Positions 32,646 through 42,724 of a stretch of 64,000 bases of DNA are shown here, in pieces. Under the pieces are notes generated by a model that ran no database searches, had not been told where the DNA came from, and worked only from the letters and a program-made list of their open reading frames with translations. Source of the DNA: Planctomycetota bacterium (GTDB lineage: Bacteria; Planctomycetota; PUPC01; JACPCR01). A program made the position numbers and the translations under genes. How positions within the stretch are numbered: the first letter of the stretch is position 1; each line of letters begins with the position of its first letter. The stretch lies in assembly GCA_027625095.1 (NCBI GenBank), contig JAQBXN010000004.1, positions 62,001 through 126,000 of the forward strand, given 5' to 3'.

Positions 32646-35600
32646 GTGGAAGAGTTTCCACAAACGCTGGACTGCCACCCGCTTCGAAAAATTTCTAATC
32701 GGATCGGTTATCGCCCACCTCATTGTAGGCATTCTCGTCGGCGTACCTGCCTACATTCGCCACCAGGAAATTCAGGTACAGAAAGCGGAACTCGATCGAA
32801 AAATAGTCGAGAAGGAAAAGGCCAAGGAAGAGGCGGTCAAGGAAGGCGAGGAGGCGGTCAAGGATATGTTAAAGGAGGAACTCGCCAACGATCAGCTCAA
32901 GGATTTTTACAAAGAGCTCGTTTCTGATTTCATGTCTCAAGAGCTCATGGATTTTTATTGGGAGGAGCTTCTCTCGGACCTCGACCTTGAGCTCGATGAG
33001 TTTGCGGAGCTCTTTGAAAATATGGAAGAATTCGAGGTGGCACTGGCCGAGCAGAAACTGCAGGAGCTTAAAGAGTCCCTGCTAGGCAAATTGACCGAGA
33101 TGCTTCAACGCGATCATCAGAAGACACTGATGGAAGAACTCCTCGCTCAGGCCAGACAAATCGCCCAGGAGATTGCGGCCAACTATCAAAAGGAACTCGG
33201 CAACCGCATCGGCCATCCAGTTGGTGACCACCTCAAGAGTACAGTTGAGAAGGAAGAGGCGAGCGCTCTGGGCAGGCTGCGTCAGGCTGAGAAGGAACTG
33301 GAATCGGCATCCAGCGACCTTAATACCGCTACGGCCAGATTGAAGAAGGCAAAAGAGGATCTCGGGGAAGATGCGGCAGCACTGAAGGAAGCTCAGGCAA
33401 AAGAAGATCAGAAGGGAGAAGCGGCACATAAAGCCGCGGTAAGACAGAAGCGCAGTGAACTTCAAACCGCTGCAGCCCTCACAAACAAGGCGGCAGAGCG
33501 AATAAAGAGCGCTGCCGCTCAACTCGAATTTCACATGCCCGCGGCCAGCGAGTTTCTGAAAAAACTCGAATCCAGTACCGTGGCCCAGAGTGCTGAGCAC
33601 TCGAAGATCTCGGCCGACCATGCAAACAACGGCGAGCCAGAGAAGGCCCGGAAGGAGGCCCAATCCGGCCAGCACGAAGCCGACAGAGCCCTGGCCGGTT
33701 TACGCCGGGGTCAGGCAGCAGTGCAGCTTCGCATCGCTGCCGAACTGACCAACAAACTGGCAAGAGAAACCGCGCATCAGGCAGACCAGGTAGCAAAGCT
33801 CGATACCGATCTGAAAGCCGCGAATGAAAGTGGCGATTTTAAAGAATCGGCGCGTGTAACCCGTGAACTGGCCAACTCAGGCAGTCATGCGGAGAAGGCC
33901 GCATCTGAAGTTCCAGAATTGGAGAAAAGCCTGGAAACGGCCGGGGAGACATTGAAGCAAGCGTTGGAGGTGGAGGGGAAGAGGAGTGAGGAACTGGGAA
34001 ATCAGAGTGAGAAGGAAGCTGCGGTACATGTCGGCAAGGAGGAGACTGAATCATCGCAGCAAGGCGGCACTGAGGAAAAGTCACCTCAGGGCGTAAATCC
34101 GAAACATCCAGTTGCACTCCCCAAGAAGGGCGAAAAGTCTGAGGGAAAAGCAGGCAATTCCGGCGATCTGTCCGATGAACGAAAATCTGCGGTGGCCGGA
34201 GCCGGGGAAGTTCCAGCCGAGAAGGAAGCTACAGGCTCGTTCAACGCTGAGCGGGCCGTAACAGACGACGGGGAGAAGAAAAGGATTGAGGCCACTGATT
34301 CAGAGCCGGGCACAAAAGACCTGAATACGGCAGAAGAAGAATCCGAACTTTCAGCGAACAAAATTGCTGAAGCTTCAGAGAGGATTGAAAAGAGCAATTA
34401 CAAACCTTCGCTTGATGGTGCAAAGGAAGACCTGAATGATGCGAAGCGATCTTTGCAGACTCAAAACCCGGGCCATGCGTCCGGGAAGCTCGACTCCGCT
34501 GCGGACAAACTTGCCGAGTTGCAGGAGACCATTACCAACGCACAGAAGGCGATCGGTTTCGGCAGCGAAAAGAGCGTCGGTAAGGAGCTTCTGGAAGAGA
34601 TCGATGAACTCCGGCAGGGCAATTTGTCCGAGCATGTTCGAAAGCAGTTCGACAGCATGTATACCGAGCGCGCTTTGCCGATGATCATGCAGAAGGTGGG
34701 CGAGTCCGTGGACAAGCGACTCAAGGCCGAACTCGTGTTCAGCGAGGCGTTCAAGGTTGAACTGAAAAACGAGCTTGAAAAGATCTTTGGGGAAGGTGTC
34801 ACCGACAAAGTTGAAGCTGACGTTGCTTTTGCTCAGAAGGCTGGAGAAAAGCTGCCGCATATTGAAAAGGAGGGAGCAGATGCAGACGAGCAAGGCGAGC
34901 ATGAAAAAGCAGAGGGGGAGCACGCAGAAGGCGAACACGGCCCCCACGGCAAGGGAAAGGGCTCGAAACATGTAAAAGGCGTTGCTGCCGGAGCGGCGAA
35001 AGCCGGAGAGGCATCGGCCGATCAGCAGATGCCCGCCGTGGTTAAATCCGGCCTGTATCCAGCACAGGCCAAACTTGCATCACTCGGCGACAGCAGCGAA
35101 GAGGGACGTGAGAAAGCCTCCGCGCTCGAACGTATGGGAAATCTCAAGAACCAGCTCCACTCGGGCCGAGATGGTTTCCTCGGCCAGCCGGGAAAGGCCG
35201 GCCTTGCCGCGGCCCGGCAACGCCATCAAAGCCGGAAGCAATCTCTGGCGCGATTTCGGGGCATCGGAGATGTTGATGCCGAGGCATACAAAAAGATCGT
35301 CGAGACCATCAAGGAACGCGGGCACATCACTGGCAACGCTTTTGACCTCAAAGGGGCTGAAGGCACGATTGCGGAAGTCCAAGACGAGAAGACTCTCCAA
35401 CCGGCCATGGTATATGTGCCTGAATCCGGATCCGCTGAATTGGCTGAATCAACGCCAGACCAGGCTCGGAAGGTCAAAGACCCGGAATTCAAAACGAATC
35501 GATTCGGTGGTATTCCGTTCTTGCATGAAGGTACGATCAAGGTCGATGGCGATCTGTCCGATTGGGAAGGCCTGCCATCCCTTGAGCTCCTTCCCGTGGC

Positions 35601-36567
35601 CAAAGGTGGCAACCGAGGCAAGATAACTCCGAAATCCATGAAGGCATGGGTAGCGTACGGCTCCGCCGGTATGTGGTTCGCCGTCGATGCTGTCGATACT
35701 TCCGGAAAGCTTGAAAACCACGTTCAGATACCGGCATTCTGGTTAAACGATTGCGTCGAGATTTTCCTCGACACTTTGAACACCAAGTTCAACAAACGCG
35801 GCGAGGCCAACACGCACCAGTTCTTCGCATTCCCGTTCGGCCACAAGGACGACCTGCTGGCCAGCGTGTGGGAGGCCTACATCGAGAAGAGCGAAGAATT
35901 CGAGGGCGCACGCCGCATTCCTTACACGCAAGACACCGCACCACGCGTCTCGCAAAAGACTGAAAAGGGCTGGACCTTCGAGATGATGATCCCGAAGAAA
36001 CTGCTGCGTAAGGGCGAAATCAGGCCGGGCCGCATTATCGGCTTCAACTTCCAACTCGATACCGGCACGGACGTCTATTACTACTGGTCAGCCAACATAA
36101 GGATCATCTCCAGTTTGCACCCCGACACCTGGGGTGACATCCAGTTCCTCGGCTCGGACGCCAAGGTTGCAGTCCTTTCAAAAGACGACGAGGAACAGCA
36201 GTCAATTATTCCAGGCAGCCCGCTTCGCATTCAAATCACTGACCCGGATATGAATCTCGCGGATCTCGTCAAGGACAAAGTCAGCGCAACACTTCGCACC
36301 GAAGGCGGCGACATGGAAACACTCATCCTCGAAGAAACCGGATTCAAAACTGGTGTGTTTGAGGGAACAATAGCCACGCGCCTCAACATCGGCGGTTCCA
36401 GGCAGGGACTTCTCGAAATCTTCGAAGGTGAGCAGGTCGGAATCGAATACATCGACCAGGCCCAGTCATATGGCGAACGCAATGTCCCCGTGAAAACAGA
36501 GGTCCGGGTGGGTTCAATTGGATTGAGGTTGGGCGAGGGCCGCACACTTCATCGGGTAGAACATTGA
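32623..36567 (+). CDS. Giant single-anchor coiled-coil protein with CBM9-like domain, partner of ExbBD
   Basis: A 1314-residue protein. Residues 1-21 are basic, 22-45 form one membrane helix (FLIGSVIAHLIVGILVGVPAY), and 45 to about 720 is a highly charged helical/coiled-coil region of Ala, Glu and Lys. A His/Gly/Glu-rich linker lies near 755-785. About 970-1180 resembles a carbohydrate-binding module 9 (IKVDGDLSDWEGL, then DCVEIFLDT and TFEMMIPKKLL). About 1190-1300 resembles the Ig-like surface-protein repeat (ITDPDMNLAD...LEETGFKTGVFEGTI). No TonB C-terminal domain is visible. The topology of one N-terminal anchor, a long periplasmic arm and a C-terminal binding domain mimics TonB and TolA. 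The overlap with exbD and the operon context make it the probable energised partner. Confidence 0.88.
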   Translation: MKTRTNREWKSFHKRWTATRFEKFLIGSVIAHLIVGILVGVPAYIRHQEIQVQKAELDRKIVEKEKAKEEAVKEGEEAVKDMLKEELANDQLKDFYKELVSDFMSQELMDFYWEELLSDLDLELDEFAELFENMEEFEVALAEQKLQELKESLLGKLTEMLQRDHQKTLMEELLAQARQIAQEIAANYQKELGNRIGHPVGDHLKSTVEKEEASALGRLRQAEKELESASSDLNTATARLKKAKEDLGEDAAALKEAQAKEDQKGEAAHKAAVRQKRSELQTAAALTNKAAERIKSAAAQLEFHMPAASEFLKKLESSTVAQSAEHSKISADHANNGEPEKARKEAQSGQHEADRALAGLRRGQAAVQLRIAAELTNKLARETAHQADQVAKLDTDLKAANESGDFKESARVTRELANSGSHAEKAASEVPELEKSLETAGETLKQALEVEGKRSEELGNQSEKEAAVHVGKEETESSQQGGTEEKSPQGVNPKHPVALPKKGEKSEGKAGNSGDLSDERKSAVAGAGEVPAEKEATGSFNAERAVTDDGEKKRIEATDSEPGTKDLNTAEEESELSANKIAEASERIEKSNYKPSLDGAKEDLNDAKRSLQTQNPGHASGKLDSAADKLAELQETITNAQKAIGFGSEKSVGKELLEEIDELRQGNLSEHVRKQFDSMYTERALPMIMQKVGESVDKRLKAELVFSEAFKVELKNELEKIFGEGVTDKVEADVAFAQKAGEKLPHIEKEGADADEQGEHEKAEGEHAEGEHGPHGKGKGSKHVKGVAAGAAKAGEASADQQMPAVVKSGLYPAQAKLASLGDSSEEGREKASALERMGNLKNQLHSGRDGFLGQPGKAGLAAARQRHQSRKQSLARFRGIGDVDAEAYKKIVETIKERGHITGNAFDLKGAEGTIAEVQDEKTLQPAMVYVPESGSAELAESTPDQARKVKDPEFKTNRFGGIPFLHEGTIKVDGDLSDWEGLPSLELLPVAKGGNRGKITPKSMKAWVAYGSAGMWFAVDAVDTSGKLENHVQIPAFWLNDCVEIFLDTLNTKFNKRGEANTHQFFAFPFGHKDDLLASVWEAYIEKSEEFEGARRIPYTQDTAPRVSQKTEKGWTFEMMIPKKLLRKGEIRPGRIIGFNFQLDTGTDVYYYWSANIRIISSLHPDTWGDIQFLGSDAKVAVLSKDDEEQQSIIPGSPLRIQITDPDMNLADLVKDKVSATLRTEGGDMETLILEETGFKTGVFEGTIATRLNIGGSRQGLLEIFEGEQVGIEYIDQAQSYGERNVPVKTEVRVGSIGLRLGEGRTLHRVEH

Positions 36568-36607
36568 CCGCGCGGCATCTGGATCAGGAATCAATCAGGG
36601 AATAGAA

Positions 36608-37405
36608 ATGGAAATCAGATTTAAAGATCAAACGATCCTTATTACCGGCTCTGCTTCGGGCATCGGCAAGGGAATTGCCACGGAGTTCGCTGCATCCGGG
36701 GGCAATGTCGTTATCGCCGATTTGAATGAAGCAGGCGCTCAAACTACGGCCGATGAACTAGCCAGAGAACACGGGGTACAGACCATGGCCGTCCGTGTAG
36801 ATGTCACAAGCAAAGCGGAATGCCAGGCAATGGCCGGAAAGGTAATGGGGCGATTCGGACGTATCGACTGCCTGGTCAACAATGCTGGCGTCACGCTTTC
36901 CTATCCGATTGAAGATTTTCCTGAAGACAAGTGGGATCTCACGATGGCGATTAACCTCAAAGGATACTTTCTTATCACACAGGCTGTTGTGCCCAGGATG
37001 AAAGCCGGTGGCCGGGGTGGATCCATTGTGAACATTGCATCCAAGACCGGCTTGCGCGGTTCGGCCGCTAATTCCGCCTACAGCGCCTCAAAAGGTGGTG
37101 TCGTCATCATGACTCAGGGCTGGGCAAGGGAATTCGCACCGGAAGGTATTCGCGTGAATTCTGTCTGCCCGGGTAACGTACTGCATGGCAGCGGAAATTG
37201 GAGTGACGAGTTGAAGCGGTCTTATGCGGTCAAGCTTGGAATCACTGTTGGGGAAGTTGAGCAGCATTACATCAATCAGGTGCCCTTGAAACGACCCTGT
37301 ACCGTGGAAGATGTGGCCAATCTCGTCGTTTTCCTTTCGAGTGACAAGGCTTCCTACATCACTGGTTGCTGGCATCTCGTGGACGGCGGGCAGGAGATGC
37401 GGTAG
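36608..37405 (+). CDS. Short-chain dehydrogenase, sorbitol-6-phosphate dehydrogenase-like
   Basis: A 265-residue SDR enzyme with the cofactor motif TGSASGIGKG, the NNAGV motif and the catalytic Ser-Tyr-Lys (NIASKTG then YSASK). The C-terminus (YAVKLGI...VEQHYINQVPLKR...KASYITG) closely resembles E. coli SrlD, the sorbitol-6-phosphate 2-dehydrogenase, judged from remembered sequence. It would interconvert a polyol phosphate and ketose phosphate with NAD. A clear AGGGA site precedes the ATG. It lies 40 bases after the giant protein gene on the same strand and may belong to the same transcript. Confidence 0.82.
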   Translation: MEIRFKDQTILITGSASGIGKGIATEFAASGGNVVIADLNEAGAQTTADELAREHGVQTMAVRVDVTSKAECQAMAGKVMGRFGRIDCLVNNAGVTLSYPIEDFPEDKWDLTMAINLKGYFLITQAVVPRMKAGGRGGSIVNIASKTGLRGSAANSAYSASKGGVVIMTQGWAREFAPEGIRVNSVCPGNVLHGSGNWSDELKRSYAVKLGITVGEVEQHYINQVPLKRPCTVEDVANLVVFLSSDKASYITGCWHLVDGGQEMR

Positions 37406-37488
37406 CCCGGGGCAAGTTCACTGAGTTACGGGAAGACCTTTCATCCGGGATTACAATCCAGTTCCGATCCCCCGCCTGGTAGCTGTCC

Positions 37489-38862
37489 ATGGACGCCCTT
37501 TCCATCATCGAGAAAAAACGAGACGGCGAGATTCTCACTCAGGATGAGATCGAGTTTTTTTTCTGGGAATACACCGCTGAGCGAATCCCCGAATATCAGG
37601 CCGCAGCCCTGTGCATGGCGATCTACTTTCAGGGCATGAATGTCGAAGAAACTCGCAGCCTTACCCTCGCCATGGCGGCCAGTGGCGACCAAATGGATCT
37701 CCACAACTGTGTGCCGCCAGGAACGGTCATTGTCGATAAACACAGCAGCGGTGGCGTCGGCGATAAGACAACTCTGGTGGCTGGCCCAATCGCCGCGGCA
37801 CTCGGCCTGCCGGTGGCCAAGATGACCGGACGCGGGCTCAGCTATTCCGGGGGCACCATCGACAAGATGGAGAGTATTACAGGTTGGAGTTCTGAGCTCA
37901 GCGAAATTCAATTCCAAAAGCAGCTGCGGAAAATCGGAATTGTCCTTGCAGGCCAGACTCGCACCCTTGCTCCCGCGGATGGCAAGCTCTATGCATTAAG
38001 GGATGTCATTGGTGCCGTGCCAAGCTTGCCGCTCATCGCCGCGAGTATCATGAGCAAGAAGATCGCTGCAGGTGCGGATGCAATAGTCCTGGATGTCAAA
38101 GCCGGCAGCGGCACATTTATGAATGAGGTCGGTGAAGCCAAGGTCCTTGCCAACCTGATGGTTGATATCGGCAAGCGTGTTGGGCGCGGGATGTCCGCAT
38201 TGATCTCCAACATGGAACAGCCACTGGGCCGAGCCATTGGCAATGCACTTGAGATCAAGGAAGCGGTCGAGTCGCTGCGTGGCAACGGGTCTCCGGACTT
38301 GATGGAACTGGTCTACGCGGTAGTGGCTGAAATGTTCTGGCAGAGCGAGCAGGGCAAACCGACGATTTCTCACGAGAGCTTTCTGGCAGAGATTGATCTT
38401 CAAGAGGGTTTCGAACCGCCCACTCCTGAAGTCAGGGCGTGTATCGATGAAGCAATCTCATCAGGTATGGCTCTGGAAAAATTCAAGCAGCTCGTTGAGG
38501 CTCAGGGCGGAAATGTTAAAGAAATAGACCGCCTGGAACGATTGCCACTTGCGCCGGTCATTCAGCCCTTTGCAGCAAATTCCGCTGGCTGGGTTGCAGC
38601 AATCAACGCAAGAGAATTCGGGATGACCTGCGTGGAGCTGGGCGGAGGAAGGAAGGCAAAGAACGACAAAATCGACCACCGGGTCGGCATCCTTCTCAAG
38701 GTAAAAGTCGGCGATAAAGTGGAGACAGGCCAGCCTCTGCTCGAACTACACGCTTCTGACAGCCAAAGCGCAGTGCAGGCACTGGTTCGCTTATCGAAGG
38801 CAATCATAATCTCGGGGTCGGCAGTAGAGCCTCTGCCTGTCATTCACGGGCGCTATCGATAG
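37489..38862 (+). CDS. Pyrimidine-nucleoside or thymidine phosphorylase
   Basis: A 457-residue protein, slightly longer than usual (about 435). Markers are KHSSGGVGDKTTL (phosphate/substrate site), KMTGRGLSYSGGTIDKMESI (family signature), LYALRDVIGAVPSLPLI, and AGSGTFM. It splits pyrimidine nucleosides with phosphate into base and (deoxy)ribose-1-phosphate. The C-terminal domain has the usual KVGDKVETGQPLLELH block. The order after a polyol-phosphate dehydrogenase gene is probably incidental housekeeping, but the two are on the same strand with an 83-base gap. Whether deoA or pdp cannot be decided from sequence alone. Confidence 0.92.
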   Translation: MDALSIIEKKRDGEILTQDEIEFFFWEYTAERIPEYQAAALCMAIYFQGMNVEETRSLTLAMAASGDQMDLHNCVPPGTVIVDKHSSGGVGDKTTLVAGPIAAALGLPVAKMTGRGLSYSGGTIDKMESITGWSSELSEIQFQKQLRKIGIVLAGQTRTLAPADGKLYALRDVIGAVPSLPLIAASIMSKKIAAGADAIVLDVKAGSGTFMNEVGEAKVLANLMVDIGKRVGRGMSALISNMEQPLGRAIGNALEIKEAVESLRGNGSPDLMELVYAVVAEMFWQSEQGKPTISHESFLAEIDLQEGFEPPTPEVRACIDEAISSGMALEKFKQLVEAQGGNVKEIDRLERLPLAPVIQPFAANSAGWVAAINAREFGMTCVELGGGRKAKNDKIDHRVGILLKVKVGDKVETGQPLLELHASDSQSAVQALVRLSKAIIISGSAVEPLPVIHGRYR

Positions 38863-38931
38863 GGGCTGCCATTTTTCTGCCGATTAAGGTAAATAGTCCT
38901 AAACTCCAACTTACCCAGTTCAAGGAACGCA

Positions 38932-41900
38932 ATGAGCACAAACCTCACTCAGCGACTTTTTGTCTTTCCGCTCTTCCTCTCTTCTGTCACTTACGCGGCC
39001 GATCCTGATGCCCATCGCCTCCTCCTTGAGGCTGAAGATTTCGGCAACATGATCTGTTATCCGGACGACCGGCCCGAGCTGAAGAAGTGGTATGCTCGAG
39101 AGGCCACTTGCCGCCATTACGGAGCACCGGGAAGAGGCACCATTGCGGCGATACATGACAGGGCCAATACCTCCGATCGGACAACAACGCTGGATCTCAC
39201 CAAGAGTCCCATTCCGGCTGGCAGTTACAAAGTTTTCGCCCGCGTTGCCGGCAATATCTTTCAGGACGATGACAACATTCTGCGGCTGAATTTAGGGGAG
39301 AGTCACGCCGATTTTCATTGGCAGCATAAGGGCCATCCCACTTGGCTGGAGGGCATCGACATAGTACTTAAATCACCGGTTGAGAAGGTCCAGATGACCG
39401 CGGTGCAATTTGGAGGGATCGGTTTACGCATCCTTTACGAATGCCAGGCGAGGTCGATTTGGGCGGACTCTTTCTACATTACGAGTGACCTGACCGAAGG
39501 GCCGCCGACCTGGGCTGTGGAACAGAGCCTTCGAACCGGGCTGAAGCCGATAGCTGAAATGTTCGATCAGAAATTCAAACTTGAGACACCGGCTATCGAG
39601 CAGCACAATACCCCCAGGGTTGCCGACGAGCCGGTAGCTTCGGTCATCAAGCTTGAATCATTCGACAGCAGAAACAATGTCTGGCCAAACGCCAGCTTTG
39701 AGCTCGGTCTCAATGACGGCTGGGCTGCGATCAACAACTCTTATACCTACGCCTACATCTTCTCCGAACGAGATCACGCGAAAGATGCCGCGCATGGGGA
39801 TTACAGCCTTCGCATCCCGGCCAGGGCGGATCCCTTCTCCCGAATCTATCTTTTGGCCAAAGTTGGCAGGCACACCCTCTCTGCATTCTTGAAATCAGAG
39901 CAACCGACAGACATAACACTTTCACTTCTATCAATGGAAGGCAAGAGCGGAAAGGATCGCGGCAAGCCCATCCTCTCAGCAGAGTGCAAAGTAACGAACA
40001 AGTGGCAGCGATTTCATGTCAGTGGCGATGTGCAGTCGGGTTACGTGTGCATGCAAATCAAGAATTCGTCCGAAATCTGGCTGGACGGCATTCAGCTCGA
40101 ATCGGGTGAGCTCTCGGAATTTCAACCACGCGCAGCAGTTGAGGGAGCTGTGACTTCGGACAAACTCGGAAACATCCTGCATGACGACAAGGATAAATCA
40201 TTGTCACTCTGGCTGAGTAACAGTTCGGACAAGCCAGTCGATGCTGTCATCGCTTATCGAATAGTGGATGTCCAGGAAAGTGTCATCGAAGAAGGCAAAA
40301 CGAAAGCAGTCCGGGTCGAAGCAAATTCAACGGTTCGAACGGAGATTGCCCGGCCGGATCGCAAAGGGCTTTTCAGCGTACTCTACAGTTTGGATGGACG
40401 AAGACTGCCCGAAGGCGAACTTGTCTATGCAGTCATCCCGACACCTTCGACAAAAAAGACGCGGCATGAACTCGCGTCCAATATGGATTGTCTCCCCGCT
40501 GCTTATGAGCTCATGCAGCGCATGGGCTTCAAGTGGCAGTTCTATTGCAAAATCGTAACGACCGCAGCAATCGCCATGCAGCCTGAGCCTGGTGAATTTA
40601 AGTGGGATGATGTTCAACTCGGTCTGGGCAAGGAATACGGCATGCAGACTCTTCCCTGCCTATGGCCGACGCGTTTACCGGAGTGGATGATTGACAGGAA
40701 TCGGATGAGCCCCGAGCGGCGTGACATCGTTCGCATGACCAGAAATGACAAGCCGCCGCCCTATCCAAAGCTCGATGCCTGGCGTGAGTACTCTCGCAAA
40801 TTGGCCGATCACTACAAGACCGTAGTCGACACCTGGACGATCGAAGATGAAACCGAGATGTATTACAGCGCCCGTGATTTCGCTCCAATTGTCCGCGCCA
40901 CCGCGCTGGGAATGAAAGAGGCAGATCCGTCTATCAAGATCGGCTTGAGCTGCATGCCTGACTACACCGAAGAACTGCTCACCATGGTTGAACCGAAATT
41001 CATCGGAGCCATTGGCGCTTCGAGCTACGGCTTTCTGGGCCACTGGCCGGGACGCAAAATTCGGCATCTGCAAAACCGGCTCAGTGTGCCCTGGCATTGC
41101 ATCGGTGTCGGCAACAACGACAGCCACGTTCAAATGTTTCATACGATGTACGGTTACCAACCCATTTACTGGGCGGCGGCCCGTACCGCTCGGGAACTCG
41201 TCGATCTCTGCCTCAACCAGGACGCCAAGGTCATTGGCCATTACACCGGCCGGCTCTGGAATCGAAACGGCCACTACAACACCGATTTTCCGTTGATGGA
41301 TTACGACGGCACGCCGTTGCCACACGGCTTTGCTTACGCCTGTGTCGGATTGTTGCTGGCGGATGCCGTGCCTCTCGGCGACATCAAAATCGAAAGCACC
41401 GGAACTCTTGCTTACCTGTTTGAACTCAATGGCCGGATGGGGGCCGCTACCTGGGCGACACTCGTTCCTTACTACGATCTTCATTGGAAGCCGGCGGATC
41501 GGAATTTCAAAAATTTCACCCTCGCTGCCTCACCAGACCAAGTAGAACTTCTGGACATGTTCGGCAATCAGATGAAAGGTAATCAGAGTGACCCGAATCT
41601 TCTCAGTCTTGACTTGGGCGAAGCCCCTGTTTTTTTCATGGATAAAGGGCTCGGGAAAGATCGATTCATAGAATCGATCCAAAAGGCCACTGTGGATGCT
41701 CCGTCCGTGAAGAGCAGGCTCAGGTTTGTATCGAACGGCACGGGCGGAATTGACCTTGCAATCACCGCGACGAACACGGGCAACGCGGATGTCAAGGATC
41801 TGAAACTCGACGCACGTGTCCCGCTAAACAAGATGCTCTCCAAGACTGAATGGATGCTGCCGCTTGATGCCCGCGCAGATTTTGGCGAATTGAAAAGGGG

Positions 41901-42672
41901 CGAAACTCGAACCGGCCGCCTGGTCACAAGCATCACAGGGAAAGCACCCGTCGAAAACGCGACTTTTCAGGTCAGCCTGACCGACGGCAATAATTCCTTT
42001 CCTGTTTACGACACGCTTTGGCTGCTGAATGCGCCCAGACGCGCGGAAGATATTTCGCCAACTCCAAAGATAACCTTCCCGCCGGAGTACCCATGGACGC
42101 CTGGCTGGATTTACTACACTTACTCATGGGGCAGGTTTGGACGTGACTTCCCACAGATCCATGAGAATGGCGAGCACTTCAACTACTCCACAATGCTCGA
42201 TCTCAAGTCGACCATTCTTGCAGCATGGGATGATAAAAACTTGAAGCTTAAGATTGTGATAGAGGACGATCAGCTTGTGATCGGCAATCCTGCTGAACAG
42301 CGCGACTCTCTCGAGATACGCATTGACGTGAATGATGACGGTTTCGTTTTTCCCAAGGAGGAATTCAAGGGGGACGATAGAGTGCTCGTCCTGCAGGATG
42401 AAGGAAAGAATCACAGTGTGAACTCAGCAGGATTCGTCGGAAAACAGGTTCAAGAGCTTTCCTTCAGCAAGTTGGCGGATGGCCAGAACCAGCATTGGTC
42501 AATCACCATCCCCTGGCAGGCGCTTGGAATCATGAAACCGGAACCGGGCAAGATCATCGGTTTTGATGTTGTGATTACTGACGTTGATATGGAAGACGGC
42601 AAACGCACCGAAAGCAAGATGCGTTGGGCGGGAAATTCAAAGGGATTGGGGCAGTTGCTGCTAACCGAATAG
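38932..42672 (+). CDS. Secreted glycoside-hydrolase-like protein with CBM9 C-terminus
   Basis: A 1246-residue exported protein. A signal peptide (LFVFPLFLSSVTYAA) precedes a beta-rich region (about 25-180) like an accessory sugar-binding sandwich, and a second one (about 240-400) with WLDGIQLESGE. A TIM-barrel-like part (about 510-850) has TWTIEDETEMYY near 638, where clan GH-A enzymes place the acid/base Glu. GHYTGRLWNRNGHYN is also present. The end (about 1070-1246) is CBM9-like (TILAAWDDKNLKLKI, DSLEIRIDVNDD). Likely role: hydrolysis or binding of polysaccharide outside the cell. The exact GH family is not recognised. A ribosome site (AAGGAACG) precedes the ATG. Confidence 0.75.
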   Translation: MSTNLTQRLFVFPLFLSSVTYAADPDAHRLLLEAEDFGNMICYPDDRPELKKWYAREATCRHYGAPGRGTIAAIHDRANTSDRTTTLDLTKSPIPAGSYKVFARVAGNIFQDDDNILRLNLGESHADFHWQHKGHPTWLEGIDIVLKSPVEKVQMTAVQFGGIGLRILYECQARSIWADSFYITSDLTEGPPTWAVEQSLRTGLKPIAEMFDQKFKLETPAIEQHNTPRVADEPVASVIKLESFDSRNNVWPNASFELGLNDGWAAINNSYTYAYIFSERDHAKDAAHGDYSLRIPARADPFSRIYLLAKVGRHTLSAFLKSEQPTDITLSLLSMEGKSGKDRGKPILSAECKVTNKWQRFHVSGDVQSGYVCMQIKNSSEIWLDGIQLESGELSEFQPRAAVEGAVTSDKLGNILHDDKDKSLSLWLSNSSDKPVDAVIAYRIVDVQESVIEEGKTKAVRVEANSTVRTEIARPDRKGLFSVLYSLDGRRLPEGELVYAVIPTPSTKKTRHELASNMDCLPAAYELMQRMGFKWQFYCKIVTTAAIAMQPEPGEFKWDDVQLGLGKEYGMQTLPCLWPTRLPEWMIDRNRMSPERRDIVRMTRNDKPPPYPKLDAWREYSRKLADHYKTVVDTWTIEDETEMYYSARDFAPIVRATALGMKEADPSIKIGLSCMPDYTEELLTMVEPKFIGAIGASSYGFLGHWPGRKIRHLQNRLSVPWHCIGVGNNDSHVQMFHTMYGYQPIYWAAARTARELVDLCLNQDAKVIGHYTGRLWNRNGHYNTDFPLMDYDGTPLPHGFAYACVGLLLADAVPLGDIKIESTGTLAYLFELNGRMGAATWATLVPYYDLHWKPADRNFKNFTLAASPDQVELLDMFGNQMKGNQSDPNLLSLDLGEAPVFFMDKGLGKDRFIESIQKATVDAPSVKSRLRFVSNGTGGIDLAITATNTGNADVKDLKLDARVPLNKMLSKTEWMLPLDARADFGELKRGETRTGRLVTSITGKAPVENATFQVSLTDGNNSFPVYDTLWLLNAPRRAEDISPTPKITFPPEYPWTPGWIYYTYSWGRFGRDFPQIHENGEHFNYSTMLDLKSTILAAWDDKNLKLKIVIEDDQLVIGNPAEQRDSLEIRIDVNDDGFVFPKEEFKGDDRVLVLQDEGKNHSVNSAGFVGKQVQELSFSKLADGQNQHWSITIPWQALGIMKPEPGKIIGFDVVITDVDMEDGKRTESKMRWAGNSKGLGQLLLTE

Positions 42673-42724
42673 CAACCAGGCCTGCATGACCAGTACACAT
42701 CAACAAAGGGGCCGCCAAGCCGGG

